Shown: positions 34,030 to 42,970, counted from the stretch's first letter. The stretch: 64,000 bases of DNA from Candidatus Obscuribacterales bacterium (GCA_019750335.1 JAIEOQ010000002.1:434001-498000); one strand, 5' to 3'. Translations and numbers: made by a program. Notes: generated by a model from the sequence alone, not told the origin.

Positions 34030-34248
34030 ATGCGCGAAAAGATTGAAGAAGTTCTAGATCGTCTCCGTCCAATGCTTATGGCTGACGGCGGCAATATCGA
34101 ACTAATTGACTACAAAGATGGCGAAGTATTCGTCACCTTGGTTGGCGCTTGCGGCATGTGCCCCAGCTCAACTATGACCTTGAAAATGGGTGTCGAACGC
34201 GCTTTGCGCGAAGCACTGCCCGAAGTCAAGCGCGTCGTTCAAGTTTAA
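34030..34248 (+). CDS. nfu: NifU C-terminal-type Fe-S scaffold (Nfu)
   Basis: 72 residues: MREKIEEVLDRLRPMLMADGGNIELIDY, with Cys41 and Cys44 in VGACGMCPSS, the CxxC that holds a [4Fe-4S] cluster between two subunits for delivery to apoproteins. It is a stand-alone Nfu domain, as in cyanobacteria. GAGG is 8 nt before this ATG. An in-frame ATG at 34000 overlaps a TATAAT box and has a poorer context. Confidence 0.92.
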   Translation: MREKIEEVLDRLRPMLMADGGNIELIDYKDGEVFVTLVGACGMCPSSTMTLKMGVERALREALPEVKRVVQV

Positions 34249-34262
34249 GACAAGCTTGAAAT

Positions 34263-35021
34263 CTAGTCGTTTTTCAAAACGCGCGAAGAGCGCTCTTTGA
34301 ATTCCGGACTTAAATAACTAGAAACAACCGCCCGATGAGAATCAGCCAAGGAACGAACACTGGCATCACCTTCGGGGGATAAGGCTAATTTGCATTCTTG
34401 GATTGACTGCAATGAATTAGCGCCGATTTCAAGAGCTATAGCAGCAATACGCTCTTCCAGTTCAACGCCTGCAAAAAGCTCATTCACAAGACCGATTTCA
34501 CGAGCCTCGGGAGCAGAAATCAGATTACCGCGAAATATTAGCTCTTTAGCTCTAGCCAATCCCACTAACCGCCCTAAACGATTCAAATTTTCTTTGTCCA
34601 AAACAATACCCAGCTTGGCAATTGGCACACCAAAAACTGCATCGTTTGTGGCATAGCGTAAATCGCAAGCAATCGCTAACAAACAGCCGCCACCAATGCA
34701 GGGTCCCTCAATAGCAGCAATGGTTGGCAAAGAGAAATCAGCGACAAAATTCAAAGCACGACTGATTCCATGCCAATTTCGCTCTGCCGACTCAAAAGTT
34801 TGTAGGTCGACTAACTCGGAGAGATCCGCTCCTGAGGCAAAAATTGCTCCTTTTCCCCGCAGAATCACCAATTTAGCACCAGCATCTTTTAGAAGCTGCA
34901 GACGGGCCGGTATCGCTTGCCACATTTCATAGGAAATGGCGTTTTTCAGCTCCGGTCGATTCAATTCAAGATAGCCGATCTCACCGGAAAGCCAAGAAGA
35001 GATGGAATCATTTTTTGTCAT
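34263..35021 (-). CDS. Enoyl-CoA hydratase/isomerase family protein
   Basis: 252 residues from the ATG at 35021 (a GTG at 35030 overlapping the previous stop is an alternative). Crotonase fold: LNRPELKNAIS, GKGAIFASGADLSEL (first oxyanion-hole segment) and IEGPCIGGGCLLAIACDLRYA (second). Where hydratases carry the catalytic Glu in a PE motif, this one has FGVPIAKLG, so the ordinary hydratase reaction is doubtful. The substrate is unknown. It may be translationally coupled to the DUF192 gene upstream. Confidence 0.82.
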   Translation of the reverse strand: MTKNDSISSWLSGEIGYLELNRPELKNAISYEMWQAIPARLQLLKDAGAKLVILRGKGAIFASGADLSELVDLQTFESAERNWHGISRALNFVADFSLPTIAAIEGPCIGGGCLLAIACDLRYATNDAVFGVPIAKLGIVLDKENLNRLGRLVGLARAKELIFRGNLISAPEAREIGLVNELFAGVELEERIAAIALEIGANSLQSIQECKLALSPEGDASVRSLADSHRAVVSSYLSPEFKERSSRVLKND

Positions 35022-35026
35022 AGCGC

Positions 35027-35476
35027 TCACCGTACCGCACCAAGATCAAATTTGATCGTATCGCCTTCTTTGATTCCATGCTTTGCCGCATAACCAGCGT
35101 TCACTTCAAGAACCTCCGAAGCTTCAATCTCACCGTTTTCAGGATAAAGTGGACAATCTGCCGCCTTAGCTGCTTTGCAGGGCGGTACATCATGACAGAT
35201 ACGCACGATTTTACCGTTCTTGATGAAAAGCATATCTAACGAAATGAAACAGTTTCGCATCCAAAATCTAACCGGTCGTGCCGGAGTAAAAAGAAAAACC
35301 ATCCCAGAATCTTCCGGCAATGAAGTTCTGTACATCAGGCCTCTTTCAATTTGTTGCGCACTCTGAGCTACTTCAAGCTTGATTCTTTCTTTGCCAATTT
35401 CAGCAGTTGGAAAAAAAGCAGAAGCCGAAAGCGGCAATAAGATAGCGCAGAGAAAGGCCAAGAGAATTGTAGGCAA
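35027..35476 (-). CDS. Exported DUF192 protein
   Basis: 149 residues. TTG start with AGGA upstream and a signal peptide (PTILLAFLCAILLPLSASA). The DUF192 core is complete: VAQSAQQIERGLMYRTSLPEDSGMVFLF, FWMRNCFISLDMLFI, and the C-terminal EVNAGYAAKHGIKEGDTIKF. The family is small, secreted and of unknown function. It sits between the lnt homologue and the crotonase-like gene, all on the minus strand. Confidence 0.88.
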   Translation of the reverse strand: MPTILLAFLCAILLPLSASAFFPTAEIGKERIKLEVAQSAQQIERGLMYRTSLPEDSGMVFLFTPARPVRFWMRNCFISLDMLFIKNGKIVRICHDVPPCKAAKAADCPLYPENGEIEASEVLEVNAGYAAKHGIKEGDTIKFDLGAVR

Positions 35477-35493
35477 GAGGAATTCCTTTCAGC

Positions 35494-37167
35494 TTAGTGC
35501 CACAGCTTGTATCCCGGTTTCCATAACCACCACATCCGCGTGAACTGAGTGGTTTTATGTAGAAATTGTACTCTGTCCAAAAGATTCCCGGTTTGTCCGT
35601 AAAGAGTCCGACTAGTCACTACACCAAGGGGATTAACCACAGCTGAAATTCCCGTATTGGAAGCCATTACCAGATAGCGAGAATTTTCCACTGCCCGCAC
35701 TTGAGCCGCAGCTATGAGCTGCTTGGACAAAGTCGTATTGTGAAACCAGGAAAGATCGGCAATATTCACTAAAAGCGAAGCGCCTTCTTGCACTTCGGTA
35801 GAAATTAGCTCCGGATACAGAACCTCAAAAGAGACCGAAGCTCCGACATTGCCCCAAACTGATTTAAGTAGCGAAGGTGTCTGCGCTTCCAAAAAATTAT
35901 CTTTGCTAACCGGAAGCAGATTGAAAATATTTTGCGGGATTGCTTTTTCAATCGCCGAAAAAGGAACCGATTCGACAAGGGGCAAAAGTCGATTCTTCAC
36001 ATAAACAGCATTTTTGGCTTGATCCGGACTAACAAGACGAACCGTATTTACTAAACTGTTTTGAGAGACTTCCAAACTGCCGCTTAAGGCTTCTTTTTTC
36101 TCTTGCTGGCAGACTTTAGCCAACCCCTCAGATAACGCTTGGCTTTGAGCATCATCCAAGCGCATTACCGCTTCCGGCAAAATAAGCAGGGCAACACCCA
36201 AGTCCGTCCATAGACTGCGGTAACGATTGAGTGTTTCATTACGCTCGAAATCAGGCATTGATTGCGGACGCGGTACAACATTACCCTGGAGAAGAGCAAT
36301 CGGTACCGGCGGTGCAAAAACAGCTTTATCAGAAGCGATGCTGTAAGGCGGCAGATCAACCACCCGAGCCATTCGCCAAGTACCGAAAGAAAGACAGAAA
36401 GCAAAAGCCATGGCAATCAGCACACAGTCAGAAATAGCTCCCATTTTTGCCGATAACGGTTCAAGCCTTGCCGTTAAAGCAGGAACCAAGGCCGGAAAAA
36501 GTTCAATCACCAGCGCTGCCAAAGCGGCATTAGCAGCCATAATAATCAGCTCCAAAAGCTGAGAGCCGCCGATGCTGCATATTTGAATTACCGGCAAATT
36601 AACACTTTGCGAATAAGCTAGCTGATTGATCGGTAAACCGAAAAAAGGTTCGGAAGTGGCTATTACCCACTGCAAAAAAATCCAAATTAAAGGAACAGTG
36701 AGGATAAAGGGATAAAAAGGGCGTTTGTAATAAGGCAATATGCCAGCTCGCATCGGCAAGGCATAAACAAGAAGAGCAAAAACAGCAAAGAGCACCGCTT
36801 GATGTAGAGATTCAATAAACCAGAGCAAACCAATTCCGGATAAAGAAACCGCATCCGGTAATTGAACCATCGTCAAGGGATATAGCTCTAAAATCCAACG
36901 ATGACAAACAAGATGATAGCCAAGTCCATAGATTAGACCCAGCGCACAAGCTTCTAATAAACCGTTTGCACCTAGAGCTAAGATTAACAAGGGTGCCAGA
37001 CCGACCCAGGCAATCCAAGAAATATTAAAACCAGGGCTGCACAAACCTAAAAGCCCGCCCAAAAGTATGGTTACCGGTAGTTTTTCAAACAAACCGAAAC
37101 GTTCCAAAAGCGAAGGCAGGCCTCTGTTAACGTTCCTTTGTGCCATATTCGAACCCATAGCTTGCAT
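35494..37167 (-). CDS. lnt: Apolipoprotein N-acyltransferase homologue with Ser at the catalytic Cys site
   Basis: 557 residues from the ATG at 37167, with GGAG about 8 nt upstream. Multiple N-terminal membrane helices (TILLGGLLGLCSPGF; IAWVGLAPLLILAL and others, to about residue 260) precede a nitrilase-type domain. The expected triad is Glu-Lys-Cys. Glu332 (LILPEAVMRL) and Lys391 (VYVKNRLLPL) are present, but the position of the nucleophilic Cys in the family's CYE motif is Ser446 (ASVSFEVLYPE). In Lnt this Cys forms the acyl-enzyme. The protein may be inactive, altered in chemistry, or repurposed. Confidence 0.88.
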   Translation of the reverse strand: MQAMGSNMAQRNVNRGLPSLLERFGLFEKLPVTILLGGLLGLCSPGFNISWIAWVGLAPLLILALGANGLLEACALGLIYGLGYHLVCHRWILELYPLTMVQLPDAVSLSGIGLLWFIESLHQAVLFAVFALLVYALPMRAGILPYYKRPFYPFILTVPLIWIFLQWVIATSEPFFGLPINQLAYSQSVNLPVIQICSIGGSQLLELIIMAANAALAALVIELFPALVPALTARLEPLSAKMGAISDCVLIAMAFAFCLSFGTWRMARVVDLPPYSIASDKAVFAPPVPIALLQGNVVPRPQSMPDFERNETLNRYRSLWTDLGVALLILPEAVMRLDDAQSQALSEGLAKVCQQEKKEALSGSLEVSQNSLVNTVRLVSPDQAKNAVYVKNRLLPLVESVPFSAIEKAIPQNIFNLLPVSKDNFLEAQTPSLLKSVWGNVGASVSFEVLYPELISTEVQEGASLLVNIADLSWFHNTTLSKQLIAAAQVRAVENSRYLVMASNTGISAVVNPLGVVTSRTLYGQTGNLLDRVQFLHKTTQFTRMWWLWKPGYKLWH

Positions 37168-37358
37168 TAAAAGGTCTCCAGCCGCCTTCAAGTCTATCAG
37201 GCGCTTTTACAAGTTCCAATTGCTCTGTTGGAAGGATCTTTCCAAAGATAAGCTATGTGGGATACTCAGCTGATCGCAGATGTCATGCCTTACTTTTTCG
37301 GTCACCGGTTAGTTGACTACAAAGCCAGGGCAATAACTGTATATCGGGGGATTTATCG

Positions 37359-37937
37359 ATGAATCACCACGACAAAATAATCGGTTTATCGATTTGGCTC
37401 GGAATAAGCAGTGTGCTGCCGGCATTTGCCGACACAGCAATAGACTTTTTGCTGCAAAAGGGTTACGACCAGCTGCGCCGCAAAGAATACACCAACGCTG
37501 CCGCTACTTTCAGCCAGGCGGTTCGCAGCAATCCTCAAGATCTTCAAGCCAGACGCTATCTCGCAGCTGCTCTTACCAGAAGCGGTCAATCGAAAGCCGC
37601 CGCCCAGCAGCTCCAAATGATCACACAAAGCGATCCCGGCAAAGCTTACGACCAGGCGGCCCTAGGTGAAGCTTATCTGCTTTGGGGCAAAACGAAGCTG
37701 GCCGTAACAAGCTATAACGAAGCATTAAAACTAGATCCATCACTCGACTCGGCTCGTCTTGGCTTAGCGCACTCTCTTTTAGCTCTTAACGAAACCACAA
37801 AAGCCAAACAAGTCTGCTTGGAGGGCTTAAAAATCACGGACAACACTAACTTACGCTTGCAATTCAAAGATGTCTTGGGTCGTATCAAACAACTCGAGTC
37901 TACTCCCAACCCTGAATCCTCCCTCAAACCCGGTTAA
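37359..37937 (+). CDS. Exported TPR protein
   Basis: 192 residues. A signal peptide (LSIWLGISSVLPAFA) is followed by four TPRs (YDQLRRKEYTNAAATFSQAVRSNPQDLQARRYLAAAL; EAYLLWGKTKLAVTSYNEALKLDPS and others). GGGGGA is 7 nt before the ATG. It lies 11 nt before the first TadE-like gene, so it may serve the same surface structure (inference). An imperfect promoter (TTGACT at 37313, TGTATA at 37338) lies just upstream. Confidence 0.8.
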   Translation: MNHHDKIIGLSIWLGISSVLPAFADTAIDFLLQKGYDQLRRKEYTNAAATFSQAVRSNPQDLQARRYLAAALTRSGQSKAAAQQLQMITQSDPGKAYDQAALGEAYLLWGKTKLAVTSYNEALKLDPSLDSARLGLAHSLLALNETTKAKQVCLEGLKITDNTNLRLQFKDVLGRIKQLESTPNPESSLKPG

Positions 37938-37948
37938 AAATATCGGTC

Positions 37949-38479
37949 ATGAATAACAACACGAGAAACATTCACGGCTACATGATCGCTGATGCACCAA
38001 TTGCCATCTGGTTGATATTCGTTATGCTCACCTTTCCTTTTATCGACATGGCGGCAATTTCAATACGCTACACCTTCATGGTTTCCGCTTCTCGTGATGC
38101 CGCCCACGCAGCAGCAAGAGCTAAATCTTTCATGGCAAACATATCAGGCACGGATCTATCGGCAGTTAATATTGCTCGAACTCAAGCCATGACTACTGCT
38201 AATGCCTTCAGCGAAATTACTATAACCGACGTCACAACTAGAATTTTAATTACCGATCTGGCCAGCCGCCAGGTCACAGCACAAACTGCCCCACTGGCTC
38301 AGCCTGCAGATACAAGCGCTAATCTTTATCAAATCGAGACTGTAGTTACCGGACAGATAAACCCGATTATAAATTGCGACACCGGCGAAGTTCCCGGCAT
38401 CCCCGGATTATCAGCACCGGTTCCAATTTCAGTTGCCTCTCGCGAAGTTTGCGAGTATCCCCAAGGCTTAAATCAATGA
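37949..38479 (+). CDS. TadE-like pseudopilin-type protein
   Basis: 176 residues. A short N-terminal tail precedes one membrane helix (about residues 14-36, PIAIWLIFVMLTFPFIDMAAISI). An Ala/Arg-rich segment follows (SASRDAAHAAARAKSF), typical of TadE/TadG proteins, which are minor pseudopilins of Flp pilus systems. The C-terminal two thirds is extracytoplasmic beta-type sequence. There is no good SD, so translation may be coupled to the TPR gene. Confidence 0.65.
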   Translation: MNNNTRNIHGYMIADAPIAIWLIFVMLTFPFIDMAAISIRYTFMVSASRDAAHAAARAKSFMANISGTDLSAVNIARTQAMTTANAFSEITITDVTTRILITDLASRQVTAQTAPLAQPADTSANLYQIETVVTGQINPIINCDTGEVPGIPGLSAPVPISVASREVCEYPQGLNQ

Positions 38480-38515
38480 GCCTACCCCCAAGCATGGACC
38501 TTAAGGAGCTTAGCC

Positions 38516-40294
38516 ATGACAGCCCTTACCCGAAACAAACAAAGCGGACAAGCGATGCTTGTGCTTGCTGCCATCATCACCTTACTAATCATTTTTGCTG
38601 TCGGGCTCTTTTCTTACGAAATCAATCGCCTGGAGATCTGCCGCTCCCAGCTTAGGTCTGCATGCGAAGCCGCAGCCTTGGCAGCAGCAGCGACGCTGGC
38701 CAGCCAGGACAATTTGGATCCGACGCAAGGACATACTGAAGCTATACAAACAGCTTTGGATAGCTTTCAACGCAATTCTGTTGCCGGCGTTCCACTAGCT
38801 TCAGCCATAATTGCCGGCAATGATCAGGACAGCCCGGGAGCTGAGAATTCTTCTTTATTTATTGAATTTTTGGATCCGAATAACAATAACCAGCCGGTGT
38901 CCCTGGGAGATCCATCCGGCAAGCTTGTTCGCGTTACCGGAGCCTTCGGCTTAAAACCATCTTTTGGTAATTTTTTAGGGCTACCGCTGGTTCCGCTACG
39001 CACCGACTCAATAGGAGGAGTACCGGATTTAGATGTTGTACTTTGTTTTGATGTTTCCGGCTCCATCGACGATCAAACCCCGGTTACCTTAATCAGACGC
39101 CAATGGAACGGGGACGCCGCTACAGGCACAATTCAATACATCGTCCCGCCGACCAGCGCCGGCTGTCCGGCCGGACCGCGAGCCCAAGGACGTCTCTATG
39201 ACATTTTCGGTCCAGCCCCTACCGGTACAGCGCTGCAAGCTTTAGCTCCACAAAATTTAGGCGAAGTGAGTCGCTCCGAACACCGTTGGAAATTAAACTT
39301 CAGCGAAGACGCCTCTGCCAGCCGTGGACTACGCGGCGCAACCAACGCCGGCTCACCACCGGGCAATTATCCGGGCGGACGTTCAACTACAGGCAACAGC
39401 CAGACAATAACCGACATTGTGGTTAATATCGATGGGCGCAATGTTTTTGGCGGCATATCTACTGCCGACGGTTACAACTTTCCGGACGTGGCAACTCTTA
39501 TCGAAGCCGCTCGCGGCAATCTGGAAAACCAAAATGTATTCACTAACAGCAGAGCCAATCGCGGTGTACCAACAACGGTTCTGCCACGTCCGGGTTACCA
39601 AGCAAAATATATCGAACTGGCAATGAAAAACTGCCACCCGATTTATGATGCGCAAATCGCTGCCAGCGAATTTTTCACAATCATGAATACAAACACAGTC
39701 GGACATTTCGGTATTGTTTGCTTTTCCGATAACGGCGGTACCGGACCCGGTACGACAATCAGCAACTACAATGTTGATTCCAACTATTCTCAAGCCGGAC
39801 AAGGCAGATTTCCTAACCCGGCAATCATTCTCAATCCGTCCGTTGGTGCCACCAATTACGATACTATCGAAGCGACCCTTCCTACACTCGTAGCTACCGG
39901 CGGCACGAATATTGGCGATGTATTGAGCAAAGCTGTCGATCAATTGAGAAACAATTCGCGTAACGGTTCTAAAAAAGCCATTGTTTTATTCACTGATGGC
40001 ATGCCAACTGTAGGCAATCCCCTGAGCTCGGACCCTTGGACTAACGCTCGTAAAGCAGCTCAAAAAGCCAAACAGTATGGAATTCCGATTTACGCCATCG
40101 GCTTAGCGCAAAACCCGGAAATAGTTCCTTTAGAAACCAGCATTCTCAACGATACCAATTCTAATCCGGCCAATGGAGGAGTTTGCGCTATCGCCGGCAA
40201 CGGTGGTAAATTTTTCTTAGTTACCGACACACGCGATTTACGAAAAACTTTTGAGAACATCGCTCGACAGCTCGTACAACTGGTTCATTCTTAA
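38516..40294 (+). CDS. TadG-like von Willebrand factor A protein
   Basis: 592 residues. An N-terminal Tad-type helix (GQAMLVLAAIITLLIIFAVGLFSYEINRLEICRSQLRSACEAAALAAAATLA) is followed from about residue 175 by a VWA domain. Its MIDAS motif DxSxS is DVSGS (VLCFDVSGSID), followed by KKAIVLFTDGMPTVGNP near residue 500. A long Gly/Asn/Thr-rich insert splits the VWA fold. Such proteins bind metal-dependent ligands at the cell surface and support adhesion. AAGGAG precedes the ATG. Middle gene of the Tad-like cluster. Confidence 0.82.
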   Translation: MTALTRNKQSGQAMLVLAAIITLLIIFAVGLFSYEINRLEICRSQLRSACEAAALAAAATLASQDNLDPTQGHTEAIQTALDSFQRNSVAGVPLASAIIAGNDQDSPGAENSSLFIEFLDPNNNNQPVSLGDPSGKLVRVTGAFGLKPSFGNFLGLPLVPLRTDSIGGVPDLDVVLCFDVSGSIDDQTPVTLIRRQWNGDAATGTIQYIVPPTSAGCPAGPRAQGRLYDIFGPAPTGTALQALAPQNLGEVSRSEHRWKLNFSEDASASRGLRGATNAGSPPGNYPGGRSTTGNSQTITDIVVNIDGRNVFGGISTADGYNFPDVATLIEAARGNLENQNVFTNSRANRGVPTTVLPRPGYQAKYIELAMKNCHPIYDAQIAASEFFTIMNTNTVGHFGIVCFSDNGGTGPGTTISNYNVDSNYSQAGQGRFPNPAIILNPSVGATNYDTIEATLPTLVATGGTNIGDVLSKAVDQLRNNSRNGSKKAIVLFTDGMPTVGNPLSSDPWTNARKAAQKAKQYGIPIYAIGLAQNPEIVPLETSILNDTNSNPANGGVCAIAGNGGKFFLVTDTRDLRKTFENIARQLVQLVHS

Positions 40295-40312
40295 GCTTGT
40301 GAGGTTCGCTCC

Positions 40313-40780
40313 GTGCTCACTCGGATAAATCGAAAACGATACGGACAAGGACACACAATCCTTGAAGTTTCAATGCTTTCCATACTTTTTGTAGTGATCA
40401 GCATATTTTGTCTGGATGTCGGTTTCATTCTTATGGCCTCCCAGGTCAATGAGCGCGCTTGTCGCGATGCCGCTCGCGCTGCAGCTCAAGCTGATAATTA
40501 TTTGAGCGCCCTGCAATTGGCTCAAGCTGCCGTTGCCGGACACCAGAGCGACGGTTATTTTGTCAGCACGCCAACGGTTGAAGCCGGACAATTTGTTTAT
40601 CAGGATTTTGGCGGTAACGCGCCTCCCAACGTCAGCCCTTTTGTCAGCGTCACAACCTCGACCAACGTACGCATACCGGCTCCGGTTTTCTTTTTTGGCG
40701 AAAGCGTTTTAGACAACGGCTCCATGCGTTTCACCAAGACTTACACTTTTCCGATTGTCAAAATGCAACTATACCTTTAA
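40313..40780 (+). CDS. TadE-like pseudopilin-type protein
   Basis: 155 residues, GTG start with GAGG about 8 nt upstream. N-terminal basic stretch and GHTILEVSMLSILFVVISIFCLDVGFILM helix, then RACRDAARAAAQADNYLSALQLAQAA, the usual TadE signature. A beta-rich C-terminal domain follows. It is 18 nt after the VWA gene and ends the cluster. No Tad ATPase, secretin or prepilin peptidase gene lies in the window. Confidence 0.7.
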   Translation: MLTRINRKRYGQGHTILEVSMLSILFVVISIFCLDVGFILMASQVNERACRDAARAAAQADNYLSALQLAQAAVAGHQSDGYFVSTPTVEAGQFVYQDFGGNAPPNVSPFVSVTTSTNVRIPAPVFFFGESVLDNGSMRFTKTYTFPIVKMQLYL

Positions 40781-40826
40781 GCTGGTGCTACACTGGGCGC
40801 GTCTTTCTAGATCGGGTTGGATTTAA

Positions 40827-41342
40827 GTGAATCAGGACTTGCGCATTCTCGGAATCGATCCAGGAACTGCCACTACCGGATATGGAATAATCGACCTTCA
40901 GGGTCAAGATTGCTATTCATACGTAGCATCTGGCACTGTCAAAACAAGTAAAGATCTCTGCCAGTCACAAAGGCTTCAGATCATCAGAGCAGATATCCTT
41001 TGGCTGATAAAAGAATATAACCCTGATGTATTGGCAATCGAATCAATTTTCTTCTTTAAGAATGCCAAAACTTTAGTGCCTGTCGCTCAAGCCCGCGGAG
41101 TAATTATTGAAGCTGCCGGTTCACAGCAAATTCCGGTAGTTGAATACACGCCCATGCAAGTCAAAATGACTGTTGCCGGATACGGCAAAGCCGAAAAGAG
41201 CGAGGTTCAATTTATTGTCGCTCGTTTGATGAACCACAAAGAGATTATCAAGCCAGACGACGCCAGCGACGCTGTCGCCATCGCCATTTGTCACGCGCGC
41301 TGCCGCCACGCCATGACCGGACAAAAACAAACCACAGCTTAA
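40827..41342 (+). CDS. ruvC: Crossover junction endodeoxyribonuclease RuvC
   Basis: 171 residues, GTG start. Resolves Holliday junctions in recombination repair. The four acidic active-site residues are present: Asp11 (GIDPGTATTGYG), Glu72 (LAIESIFFFKN), and Asp145 and Asp148 (KPDDASDAVAIA). Length is normal. ruvA and ruvB are not adjacent. Its stop overlaps the stop of the convergent BtuF-like gene. Confidence 0.96.
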   Translation: MNQDLRILGIDPGTATTGYGIIDLQGQDCYSYVASGTVKTSKDLCQSQRLQIIRADILWLIKEYNPDVLAIESIFFFKNAKTLVPVAQARGVIIEAAGSQQIPVVEYTPMQVKMTVAGYGKAEKSEVQFIVARLMNHKEIIKPDDASDAVAIAICHARCRHAMTGQKQTTA

Positions 41343-42259
41343 TAACGAATCCAACCGCTGCCGTAATGTGTTGGCGGAAACAAATCAGAATGAGCTATTT
41401 CAGCCATAATTTCCAATGATTCCAAAACACGCGGACCAGGGCGATTGAAATATTGATTGCCGTCAGCGACAAAAACTTTATTTTCTTGTACGCAGCGCAG
41501 TTCGGCAAACCCTTCATTCTTGGTCAGAAAAGGCATATCTTGCAAAGTTCTTTTTATGTCAAAGCCGCAAGGAGCGACAATAATTAAATCAGGATCGCTG
41601 TCTCTTACTTGTTGCCAGGACATATAGGGAGAATGCTTGCCGCTCTCACCAAACAAATTTATAGCACCGGCCATTTCCACAAGTTCCGGCATCCAGTTGC
41701 CTCCGGCCATTAGCGGATCGATCCATTCTATCAAAGCAAGACGCGGACGGTAAGCCGCTCTTGTAGACTTTTCCTCAATTGCTTTCATTGACGACCGAAG
41801 TTTTTGAATCAAATTTTCGCCACGTTGAACAACACCACAGGCGGTGCTAATTTTCATTATGTCAGTAAAAATATCAGCCAGACAATTAGGCTCCAGGCTA
41901 ACAATGAGCGGTTGCGAAGCAATCAGTTGGCAGGCGGCTTCTTCAACATCTTTCAAGCTGACAGCGCAAACTTCACACTGCGATTGAGTAACGATATGGC
42001 TTGGCGCAAGCCGGCTCACTTGTTCAGCATCAACCCGATAAACGCTCAAAGCATCTTGTAAAATTGCTTTTACTCTTTGGTCTATTTCGTAACTTGTCCC
42101 CTCGACATTGAATTTGGGCGCCGTACATATAGGCAAAGATTTAATTGATTCAGGATAATCACATTCATGAGAGCGTCCGACCATTGCTTCTCTTAGATCG
42201 AGAGCACAAAGTATTTCAGTCGAACTGGCAATTAGAGAGACTATGCGCAACTCTTTCAT
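41339..42259 (-). CDS. BtuF-like cobalamin/Fe-binding protein without signal peptide
   Basis: 306 residues. Fold of ABC-transporter binding proteins of the BtuF type: RIVSLIASSTEILCALDLREAMVGRSHECDYPE, DPDLIIVAPCGFDI, and NKVFVADGNQYFNRPGPRVLESLEIMAEI. No leader peptide is seen at this ATG, and no permease or ATPase gene is nearby, so a cytoplasmic role is likely. Many such stand-alone proteins are annotated as cobalamin-binding; the ligand here is not proven. Divergent from the pseudouridine synthase gene. Confidence 0.8.
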   Translation of the reverse strand: MKELRIVSLIASSTEILCALDLREAMVGRSHECDYPESIKSLPICTAPKFNVEGTSYEIDQRVKAILQDALSVYRVDAEQVSRLAPSHIVTQSQCEVCAVSLKDVEEAACQLIASQPLIVSLEPNCLADIFTDIMKISTACGVVQRGENLIQKLRSSMKAIEEKSTRAAYRPRLALIEWIDPLMAGGNWMPELVEMAGAINLFGESGKHSPYMSWQQVRDSDPDLIIVAPCGFDIKRTLQDMPFLTKNEGFAELRCVQENKVFVADGNQYFNRPGPRVLESLEIMAEIAHSDLFPPTHYGSGWIRY

Positions 42260-42290
42260 CAGCTACCTGCTTGAACTACAATAAGCCTAC

Positions 42291-42920
42291 ATGAAACACG
42301 AATCCAACCGAAATAATTATACGAGGTTCAAACCCTCGCCGGGAAAGACTTATATTGCCTTTTTCAAACCCTATGAAGTCCTTTGTCAGTTCAGCAAAGA
42401 AGCCGGCTCCGAGAAACGCACACTTGCTGAGTTTGATTTTCCGAAAGATGTTTATCCGGTCGGACGCTTGGACTATGACAGCGAAGGCTTGCTTATTCTT
42501 AGCGATGACGGACGACTTAATTCAGCACTATTAAATCCTGAGCAAGCGCATTGGCGAACATATCTGGCTCAAGTGGAAAACATTCCAACTATCGAAGCTT
42601 TAACCGCTTTAAAAAACGGTGTTTTGATTGAAGGCAAAAAGACTTTACCGGCAAAAGCTGAATTATTGAGCGAAGTACAACCTCTTCCTGAACGTAGCAA
42701 GCCGATTCGTTTTCGCCAAAACATACCGACCGCCTGGCTCAAGCTCAGCTTAATTGAAGGACGCAATCGTCAAGTTCGCAAAATGACAGCTCATGTCGGT
42801 CATCCAACTTTACGTCTGGTACGCCTCGCCCTCGGAGAAGTTGAACTCTTGTCGCTCAATCTGGCTCCCGGGCAGTGGAAACATCTCTCCCCGGAAGAGA
42901 TCGAACAACTTTTCAGCTAG
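42291..42920 (+). CDS. rluE: rRNA pseudouridine synthase, RsuA/RluE family
   Basis: 209 residues. Catalytic aspartate Asp61 in VGRLDYDSEGLLILSDDG; substrate-binding KLSLIEGRNRQVRKMTAHVGHPTLRLVRLALG. There is no S4 domain at the N-terminus, which matches RluE (23S rRNA U2457 in E. coli) better than RsuA or RluB. The position modified is inferred from the family. Monocistronic, 31 nt from the divergent BtuF-like gene. Confidence 0.85.
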   Translation: MKHESNRNNYTRFKPSPGKTYIAFFKPYEVLCQFSKEAGSEKRTLAEFDFPKDVYPVGRLDYDSEGLLILSDDGRLNSALLNPEQAHWRTYLAQVENIPTIEALTALKNGVLIEGKKTLPAKAELLSEVQPLPERSKPIRFRQNIPTAWLKLSLIEGRNRQVRKMTAHVGHPTLRLVRLALGEVELLSLNLAPGQWKHLSPEEIEQLFS

Positions 42921-42970
42921 CCTTTAAGCAAGCAAGACGATTTCGCCCTGCCTCATTTTTTTATTGCTAC

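Noticed and set aside
39383..39943. A 186-codon minus-strand frame inside the VWA gene
   Set aside because: Fully antisense to a well-supported TadG-like gene with SD and MIDAS motif.
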